DNA from: Anthoceros angustus
Lineage: Eukaryota; Streptophyta; Anthocerotopsida; Anthocerotales; Anthocerotaceae
Assembly: GCA_010909165.1 (NCBI GenBank)
Contig: MU008187.1
Location: 128,247 to 192,246 of the forward strand
Length of the DNA: 64,000 bases
Direction: 5' to 3'
The notes below the pieces were generated by a model. The model saw nothing but the letters and a program-made list of their open reading frames with translations, was not told where the DNA came from and ran no database searches. Both the position numbers and the translations under genes were made by a program. Every line of letters starts with the position of its first letter. Position 1 is the stretch's first letter. Below, in pieces: positions 56,801 to 64,000 of the stretch.

Positions 56801-58112
56801 AGGAGGTGGAGATTTTGGGAGAGATTGCCCAACCAGCCAAGAGGGAAGAGCAAGAGGAGAACATGGGCTAGGCGGCTAGGAGGCCTGTGGAGGGATAATA
56901 GGGTAAGTGGCCTCAAATAGATGAAGGCCCATGTGTTATAGATCGATCTTCCCTCATAGTGGATAGAATTAAGAGATAGGCCTCTAGGATTGGTAGGCTA
57001 AGACCGATTGGTATTTTTGGCAAGCTGACTTTGTGGGCTGATCTTGGGTATAAGAGGCACCTCTTGATGAAATGCAAGCAATGTTGGCCTAAAGTCTCGG
57101 TGTTTGGGTGAGCACGGGGTTTGGGGGTAATCCAAAGGTCGAGTCTAGACACGCTTTCTCCGTCTGTGGAGGAGCCGAGACTACTGTTGCCCATCTGTGA
57201 CCAGATCCGCAAGAGTGGTGGAAAGCAAGGGAGGGAACGTGGTCTCCTTGGGGAGTTCCCAAGGATAAGAGGAAGGGTGAAGCCGGGAGGCTCCATTCCT
57301 TACTCATTCTCCCTTGTCTAGTACTCACCTTGTGTTTGAGTTTTGGGTGTCGGAGGTCATGTGGGAAAAGGAGACAAGGCGGGAGCCTGTGGGTGGAAGA
57401 GAAGGTCAAGTGAGACTAACCTGTGGGTTTGTATGCTTGGAAAATGTGAGCAAAAGTGAACTGAGAGGAGTGGGCCGGGACATGGAGAGTTGATTGGCTG
57501 GAGAGAAGTAAGAGGGATTGGAGAAGACTGTAAGTGATGTTTGCTGAGAAAGTGGAGATTGAATGAGGCCGTGAGGTGTGAGAACAAGGAGCGGAAGGGG
57601 TAACTTGTGAGTAGCCTGGGAGGACTGAAGCTTGGGAGGAAAGCTGAAAGGTTGGAGGGAAGAAAGAGAGATCTGGGAAGCGTTGCGAGTAAGGAGGTGG
57701 GTTGTGTGATCGCAACCCGATTGGTGGATCCGACTTTGTGGAAGGATAAGAGAGAGGGTGTCCAATCTTACCACTTGGACCCCAAGTGGGCCCCCACCCT
57801 TCTATTAATAGCTGCCCGAACCCGAGATGGGGCCCCGCCTACTAAAATAGAGGGTGGTTGCTAAGATAGCAACTGGCCTCGTCTGCTAAGGTAGCAACAG
57901 GTCGCGTGGCTAAGATAGCTGTGTCCGAGTGTTGTTAGGATAGTAGCTGGTCTCAGTCTAGATGTTTTGTATGTCCGTGTTTGGTTGGATTGGCTATGTT
58001 TTGGTTGTCTTGACACGAAATCACTCCCTTGGGTACGAATCTCAAGTCTACAACGATAAAGAGGGTAAATGTGGCCTCTTTGTGACCACTTGGTTTAGAA
58101 AATCACTCCACA
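53861..58112 (+). repeat. 3' LTR of the gypsy element (about 4.25 kb)
   Basis: It is a full-length match to 43664-48026. It is 111 bases shorter, almost entirely through short losses and gains in CG-rich and CAG/CTG-rich places. The host ParB-methyltransferase sequence resumes right after it. Confidence 0.9.
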
Positions 58113-59808
58113 GTTGCACTCCCCGGGGTCAATCATGCACAGTAATGGTAGAACCCCTTCTTCAATCCTTCCCTTCAAATAACCTGCTAGGTAGTTTGAC
58201 CATGCCTCGTCCACCCTCCTGATTTGGGCATCTCGTGTAATAAAAGATGCTGGCTTCAAATTCTCAAGCTTTACCAAAGATCGCTCCGAACAACTTTCTT
58301 GGCATAGGCAGTCCCCGATTATTGTCAATGGGTCCGATTCCCTGATAGCATCTTCAAGTCTTTCCTCATCCGTCCGCACATGGACAACTATGTTCTCCTC
58401 GTGGGCTTCACTCACCGCTTCCTTCCCGGATTTCTTCTCTTCCCTGTGTGGAGCCTCGCCATGTGAGCGATGTATGCCCTGCTGGCGTGCCCACCATGCC
58501 TTGCCTCCCACTCGAGTCCCCTGCCTCCATACTTCCTGACGGGGACAGGAGGTGCCTCAATAGAACTGCACTCGCCCGCCCACCGCCACCCACCGCTCTT
58601 CCGCAACAATTGCAAGGGCGTCAGACCGGGCGCCGCCGGCGCCCAACCCTTCAGGCCTTGGGAACCCGTAAACCGCTTGGGTCCGTGTAACCAGTCTCCA
58701 AAGACTTTGCGGAGGCCGGCCCTCACCTCCTCCGCGATACATCGGGTACCTCCATGGAGGAGCGGAAAAAGGAATGTCCAAGAACGGAGCATCCTTCCAT
58801 CCTCCGCCTCCCGAAAGTCGCCATCGCCGGAGTGGCTAAGGACGCCGGTATACACCCATCCTCCTCATCGATGGGCCGAGCTCACTAGCCGCACCGGCCG
58901 GTGAGCATCATGCACATTCTCGTCAAGCCGGGCTCACTGTCCAGGACATTTCCTCCTATGCCGGATGACGATTCTAATCTTCCCGCATATGGTCGTAATC
59001 GTGCTCTAGCTTGTCGAGCATCCCGCAAAATGTAAAAGGATTGAGGAAACGCAAGATAGAAGGCACAAGTCATGGAAACCAACATACAACGATTTGCATC
59101 AACTTGAAAACCTTATTCCAAAAGTTTTACTTACAGCTATCGACGATAGCATTTCAAATCCTCCACCAGTTTGAAGGATCGCACTTGCTTTGGAAGCCAT
59201 GTAGGTGACCTCATAAGCCTTGTACATGGTTTCATCTTCGCTTATCCGATCAAATACCAAAGGCTTTGTTGTGCATCCAAACATGTGCTCGTCCATCCAT
59301 ATCCACGATCGCCCATAGAACCCATTTTGCTCTCGGTTTGGCAAGGCCCCTTGAACCCTACGACCCACGTTTCAATAGAGGAGTCCAAAATTGTTCTCCT
59401 CAAGGCTCCTCATCCCGTGTCAACATCCGTCCTTCTCGAGCGTACATGGCCTCCACCTTGCTCCCCAACCGACGATGGCAACGATCCTCATAGTTAAATG
59501 GCGTTGGAATAGGCGCTGCATTGCCTGTGGGGTCTCTTCCTCGGTCTCCTCCTGCACCTTCTCCTTCAGCCGGCCTTCCCGGATGTTAGGCTGCCCGATT
59601 TCCCATGCCCAATTGACAAATTACCTGGCTGGTGCTTGATGGCTGGGTTGTCTGCGCCTCCACCGGAGGTAGGTGCCTTCTCCGACATCCACACCGAAAT
59701 TCCGCCGCATCCTTCTTCTTGCTGGGCCGGGATTTCTTGGTTTTGGGCATCGGTCGATGTCTCGCCTCGGTTCTCCACGTTCCTTCCTACTGCCTCTCCG
59801 CTTGCCAT
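58113..59808 (-). pseudogene. ParB-methyltransferase gene, 5' part
   Basis: The minus frame ending at the insertion reads VKLENLKPASFITRDAQIRR, DEAWSNYLAGYLKGRI and EEGVLPLLCMIDPGEC. It then continues on the far side of the gypsy element as ISKLVAVRAKKYIMGV, reconstituting the first half of a ParB-like domain. Upstream, at 59368-59099, a frame contains MDEHMFGCTTKPLVFDRISE and MYKAYEVTYMASKASA. A low-complexity start region begins at MASGEAVGRNVENRGETS (59808). Several frame changes occur, and a GC-rich hairpin (58628-58644) sits in between. The start is uncertain and may lie further upstream. Confidence 0.6.
58628..58644. repeat. GC-rich hairpin gggcgcc-gcc-ggcgccc
   Basis: It is a perfect 7-bp stem with a 3-base loop. 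The same 16-base core occurs at 61997-62012 in the other gene of the element. Confidence 0.8.
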
Positions 59809-61105
59809 CCTCAAGAGATTAGATACAATCGCCATAGGAAGCCAGAAATTCAAAGAAGGAACCGCACAACTTGAAGGAAATTTGCACAGAAGGGGAGGGC
59901 CATACCCAAGACTATGTGAATCGCGAAGAGGAAATGGCGGAGGATCGTGCGGAGAGAAGTCGCGTCGGGAGAGCGCCAAAAGTCCTTCGCCGAGAGTTGA
60001 TGCCGGCGCCACCGTCTGTCTGGCCGGAAGAACTTGCTCGATCTCTCGGGGTTACTCTCCACTGAATCGAAAGTATGACGCCTGCTCGGTCACGCCATAC
60101 ACATGTGCGGCAACCCTAACCATAAATGTCAATTAAGGTAATGCTTACATGGAAAACCATTTATAGGACCCTAAGTCAAAAGCCGTATATGTGAACCCCA
60201 ATGCCGAGAAAACAATGAAGAGGCGGTGTACCCGCCAAGTTCTACGGTGAAGATCTTTCGGTTTATTTTGCTCATAATGGCATTTCCACCTTACCTTCAC
60301 CCACGCCGCCTATGTCATGGCATACCACGCCTGTGAAGAGTGAGGACCATATTTCGAGGTTAGAGGTGCGGAGTCCTCGGCGACAATGTTGCGCGCCACC
60401 CACACATCGCTTGTCGAAGAGGTCGAGTTTTCGTCCACAAAGTTCATTCCTCACTTCGCTTTGTGCGATCAAGGGGAACATGTACTTGAGAACAAGTGTT
60501 GGGTTTGCATCGCCTCTCCGCTCTGCCATGTAATGACGACATTGATGTTGTCGCAGAGAAAAGTGAGTGGAAGAGGGGTCTTTGATTTCGGATGGTAGGT
60601 GACTCTCTTGTGAGGAGCCAAGGATGGTCATCTGCCCGGGCCCTTCCCGATCATGAGCAACAAAACGAGTCCGAACTCCGAAGGTTAGTTTGCCTTCAAC
60701 AAGAAACAATTTTGTTTGCGACAATGTTGTGGCCGAATAGTCCACCCCATCCGTGGCGGATTCCATCTCATGCACACCGCACGTGGTATTGCGTAATGCT
60801 CGCCGCCATCGACAAGCGCCCTCTCCGGCATTCCGCGTGCCCATGACCCCGTGAACTTGAACTTATACGCCATTGATGGGAATCACGCATCCGAAGACAC
60901 GGAAGGAAGGGAGATGGGGTGCGTAATCCCGTGGGTTTGTTCCGCCAAGGAGCGATGCGAGGATGACCGCAGGATCGAGTTCTTCCACAAGCAAATGATC
61001 CGTGGATCGAGGATGGGGATGATGACTTTGTTCACCCTCCTCCGCTGGTGCATCCGGAACATTCCATCCCAAGCCTTTAAGTGAGACATTGATGACAACA
61101 AAGTC
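59809..61105. other. Central region between the two divergent genes
   Basis: This should contain the promoter or promoters of both genes. Frames overlap on both strands: minus 60272-60844 (190 codons) and 60863-61270 (135 codons); plus 60386-60598, including FIPHFALCDQGEHVLENKCW. Neither strand wins on protein features, so I do not assign a gene. An N-terminal exon of either neighbour is possible. Confidence 0.4.
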
Positions 61106-63934
61106 ATGGACAAGCGCAGCGACGGCAGGGTGTCTTTGCAAAAATGTGAAGGAGAAGGTGACGCAGACTTTCTTAAACCGTGTTGCAACCAAATGTGCAT
61201 GCAGAGGTTGACCAAGCAAGGCCTTGAGCAACGATATAGGTTCCTCACAATGTGCAAGAGCAAGAGACATTTCTTCAAAGCCTCATATCGGGACCCGAGT
61301 CAAACTAACAAAGAAAGAGTTTTTACGCATGTTATGGGATCGGTTCCTCTGCGCTGTTGCGTGAAGGCCTTCAGAAGAGTATATTGTATGGGGCACAACA
61401 GATACGAGGAACTGAAAGGGAGGGTCATGAGGAATGCCCCGTGGGATAGTGTTCGAACCAACCCAATTCATAAGTCCGTCATGCACTTGGTGCTCTAGCG
61501 TGGATGGATAATGCTTTTCTGTTCATGGCTGAAAGACTTCCAACGCGTGTGTATACCGACACCTATACAAAGCTGGAGATATGGTCATTGTACAAACGGC
61601 GTGTCAAAGCTCGTCCAGCTTTGACGACGCTGGTTTTTGAAGTTATGGAAATCTAACTTCACCGAGTGAAGATTCCCAAATCCAACAGTTCTCGACCGCT
61701 CAATATGTCTTAAAAGACCACCATTCGAATACAACTCGGAAGGTTGATCAAGGTAGATATCACTCTACCACTAGTACAACCCATCGGTGGGAGGAGTTTT
61801 TCGTGTTCATCCCATAGTTCGAATGAGCACCGGTATGCGGATGGTTCGAAAACTCGAGTGTGGGTGGGCGGCCGCCGCGCCCACCCTCGGATGATCGACC
61901 GCTGGATCAAGTTGCTCGAGTACCATGTTTGAAACTCGCAGTCCTTGTTCATGGATGGCCCCGGGTTGTAGGTTTGATTGGTCGAGTTTAGGGCCCGGGC
62001 GCCGCCGGCGCCTGGCCCCATCCACCTTCAAAACTCGCCAACCATAATATATGACCTAGAAGGTGGACGTTTGTAGATTTTAGATTGGGGAAGATGGTAA
62101 ATGTATGTGTGAAGAGGTGATAGTCCACGACATCGGTTTGTTGTATGCAATGGGTTTCATGGATTCTCCTTCGCTGGTGTGGAAGAAGCGTGTTTGTATG
62201 TGTGAAATTGGGAACGTGAAAACTTGGAAGGATGTGACACTTGGAACGTGTTTGGTTGTGGGCGTAAAAAAATCAGTCGCGTTAGAGGCACACCGCGGCA
62301 TGCAGAGGAGCGGGAAAAATGGCAAACACCGTGAAAAGAGTTACAGGAACCGGATAAGTACATGCTCCTCGCTATAGACTAATGGACCAAGAAGACGAGA
62401 TTCCACACTTCGTTGGCCAAAGAATCTTGATGAGGAGCCGTATCTGTGGTAATGGTGGGTTGCATGATCCACAATTATACGACGCAGAAGAGTGTTTTTG
62501 CACTATGCCAATTTGAGGAACGATGCGAATCGACAATCGTGATTATTCAAGATGTTATTCTTAATTATAAAGGAGTGCTACCCAAAGTGCTCTATTTGCA
62601 GCTTGACAACACTTGCCGGAAAACAAGAACCAGTTGTTGATTTGAACATGCTAGTTGATATGGGAACTTTTCAAGGTGAAGGTTGGGTTCCTCCTTGTTG
62701 GGCACACTCACGACCAAATCGACCAAATGTTCTCTTGCTTTTCCAAAAGCTTGAAGCACAAGGAGGCACACACTCTTCCGCGTTGGCCGACCTTGGTTCA
62801 TGCATACACGCCTACACCGGAGATCAAAGTTTTGCAGGAGGTCCGGACTTCCATCATATGTATGGCCGATTAGACAAGGCGATGGTCGCCAGCATATTCA
62901 TCGGCGTGAGAAAATTGAACAACTTATCTTTCCAGACCGCTTTAAAATCACCAGAAGACAAACCGCACTGTGCGATGAATTAGGAGCAAGCAATATTCGA
63001 CATCGATGTATTGGGAAACCGCCGGGTTGGAGTTTTTGAAATTTGTCCCTCCAACGACATAACGCAGACGCCGCCGGTCCGGCTCGAGACAAGAAAGGGA
63101 CGCCGGTTATCTCGACAAGGAGTGGCACATTTGAGAGCGGTCCGCTGAGCCGCCATATGTGACCGGGAAATATGGATGGTGGGAAGCATTGGTGGACCAA
63201 GAAGAAATCGCAATAATCGTGGAGAACAACATTGGGCTCGCACTAGAAGTGCCGTGGAAATGGTTCTCGCGAATCGGAAGAAACAACAACCACTCCAAGT
63301 TCCCGATGAAGCTATCCTAGAGGACGTTGCTAAGAGAACTCCCCAACGGATATGTACTTACCGGCTTGGGAAGGCAGCAGAGGAAATGGCACGCTTGCAT
63401 GGAGATGTAAAAGACATAAAGGAAGGGATGTTCATCGCAGATTTGTACCGATACGCATAATCGGCCTCGGATTGGGAAAGTTAATCGTGAGGTTGGATGT
63501 GGAAGAGCCTCATTTCCGGTTCACTGCAGATCGAGCACGATGCATATGAAGGCGATACGTGGAAGAATATGTGATTCACTTCCACCGAGACAAATTGGGA
63601 TTGGAAGGAAAAAGGGTGGGAAGGCAAATTTCAAGAATGTTCAAGAAGTCTTCATCAATAAAACCGTCATCTTGTATTATGGGTTCGGTTTGAATTCCGT
63701 AAACATCTCTATTCCATTGACAAAAAGCGATCGTGGATAAGTTGAATGAATTGCGGGGCTTCATCCACCAAAGTGCACCAAGATAGTGACGAAGACGGTG
63801 AGGACATCGGCCCTTGGACATGGAAGGTGTCAATTCGGGAGATGAGTGAAAAGATGTATGAAGTGGAGGCAAACATCGGTGGACATCGAGACAAGAGGGT
63901 TTACTCGACCGTCAAGTGTCGACCGCCAAGTTAG
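61106..63934 (+). pseudogene. DUF7869-like protein of the large TIR element, frameshifted
   Basis: The N-terminal frame (61106-61498) is Cys-rich (LKPCCNQMCMQRLTKQGLEQ) with a helix-turn-helix-like VPLRCCVKAFRRVYCMGHNR. Next come WMDNAFLFMAERLPTRVYTD and HRVKIPKS. The conserved core follows: an LAID...MDQ block at 62372-62400 with PHF, VLPKVLYLQLDNTC with Asp at 62605-62607, and KVGFLLVGHTHDQIDQMFSC at 62685-62735. The C-terminus includes VPDEAILEDVAKRTPQRICT, KHLYSIDKK and an acidic tail. I match the core from memory to the DUF7869 family found in plants, animals and protists. The ordered Asp/His-Asp motifs suggest an RNase H-like nuclease, possibly the transposase; that is inference. Hairpins at 61862-61886 and 61991-62018 interrupt it. 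Confidence 0.7.
61862..62018. repeat. Two GC-rich hairpins inside the DUF7869-like gene
   Basis: 61862-61886 has arms gggtgggc/gcccaccc around ggccgccgc. 61991-62018 has outer arms gggcc/ggccc around the same gggcgccgccggcgcc core seen at 58628. Confidence 0.8.
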
Positions 63935-64000
63935 GCTCAAAGTGGGAGCTCGCGTTAGTGATAGGGAATCTGGTGCTATCATTCGGTGATGGAAGTTGAA

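Larger units (their letters stand above)
43664..58112 (+). mobile_element. Ty3/gypsy LTR retrotransposon with very long LTRs
   Basis: It is bounded by two LTRs that start TGTGGTGACCACATGGG and end CTCCACA. A primer-binding site follows the 5' LTR and a polypurine tract precedes the 3' LTR. The internal region (48027-53860) has, in order, gag, zinc knuckle, protease, reverse transcriptase, RNase H and integrase, which is the Ty3/gypsy order. It lies inside the ParB-methyltransferase gene in antisense orientation. Flanking 5-mers (atcgc left, gttgc right) match at only 3 of 5 positions, but removing five bases restores the host reading frame, as expected for a 5-bp target duplication that has since changed. 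Confidence 0.9.
40987..64000. mobile_element. Large TIR transposon with divergent ParB-methyltransferase and DUF7869-like genes; right end off window
   Basis: The left TIR is at 40987-41009. A ParB-methyltransferase gene points left (41384 to about 59808) and a DUF7869-like gene points right (about 61106 to 63934). A Ty3/gypsy element (43664-58112) interrupts the first gene. The small element at 13889-15721 carries the same TIRs and the 3' ends of the same two genes in the same order, which fixes the gene-to-TIR arrangement. By its spacing, the right TIR should lie about 400 bp past the last gene, just outside the window. That predicts an element of roughly 9 kb without the gypsy. I infer mobility from the two copies; the class of transposase is not established. 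Confidence 0.8.

Noticed and set aside
43664-58112. The 4.3-kb direct repeats as a segmental duplication rather than LTRs
   Set aside because: A primer-binding site directly follows the first copy, a polypurine tract precedes the second, and a complete gypsy gag-pol lies between them.
41384-59808. Bacterial or phage contamination as the source of the ParB-methyltransferase gene
   Set aside because: It is embedded between TIRs shared with a second element 25 kb away, is split by a plant-type gypsy element, and is linked to eukaryotic genes with introns.
1-64000. CRISPR arrays, rRNA or tRNA genes
   Set aside because: No regularly spaced short repeats, rRNA-like blocks or cloverleaf sequences with A/B boxes were recognised; I could not run a dedicated search.

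Overview
This is nuclear DNA of a eukaryote, most likely a streptophyte plant. It carries plant-type Ty1/copia and Ty3/gypsy elements, a MULE transposase with a SWIM zinc finger, many GT-AG introns, and a tandem pair of multi-exon carotenoid cleavage dioxygenase (CCD) genes. I cannot name the species. The transposon mix would fit a non-flowering land plant or a charophyte, but that is only an impression. Apart from the CCD genes and one unrecognised intron-containing locus, almost everything is mobile DNA in various states of decay.

Layout: 1-4243 is a copia element on the minus strand (gag, GAG-pre-integrase, integrase, short LTR and PBS) whose reverse transcriptase lies off the left edge. 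4247-9836 is a large inverted repeat built on a second copia reverse transcriptase. That element continues on the minus strand as tandemly duplicated integrase segments to about 12.8 kb, with another copia fragment to 13.4 kb. 13889-15721 is a small transposon with terminal inverted repeats (TIRs). 16.5-18.2 kb holds a locus with small exons encoding helical segments. Two perfect hairpins (18361-18496) abut the CCD pair: copy A 18556-21821 and copy B 24527-27711, both minus, separated by a gypsy integrase relic. 28.4-31.9 kb holds nested inverted and tandem duplications of unknown identity. 32.1-34.3 kb is a decayed MULE. 36.3-40.3 kb is a copia element (minus).

The most interesting object runs from 40987 past the right edge. 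It is a TIR transposon with two divergently transcribed genes. To the left is a protein with a ParB-like domain followed by an amino-type DNA methyltransferase domain. To the right is a protein of the family I recognise as DUF7869-like, with conserved Asp/His motifs. A 14.4-kb Ty3/gypsy element with unusually long LTRs (about 4.3 kb each) sits inside the ParB-methyltransferase gene. The small element at 13889-15721 has the same TIRs and keeps only the 3' ends of the same two genes in the same divergent order. It is therefore an internally deleted relative, and it proves from the window alone that the two genes and the TIRs form one mobile unit. Without the gypsy insertion the large element would be roughly 9 kb.

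Caution on reading frames: repeat copies inside the window differ mainly by short indels at CG- and CAG/CTG-rich places while long intervening stretches are identical. Some frameshifts may therefore be assembly or base-calling errors rather than decay.
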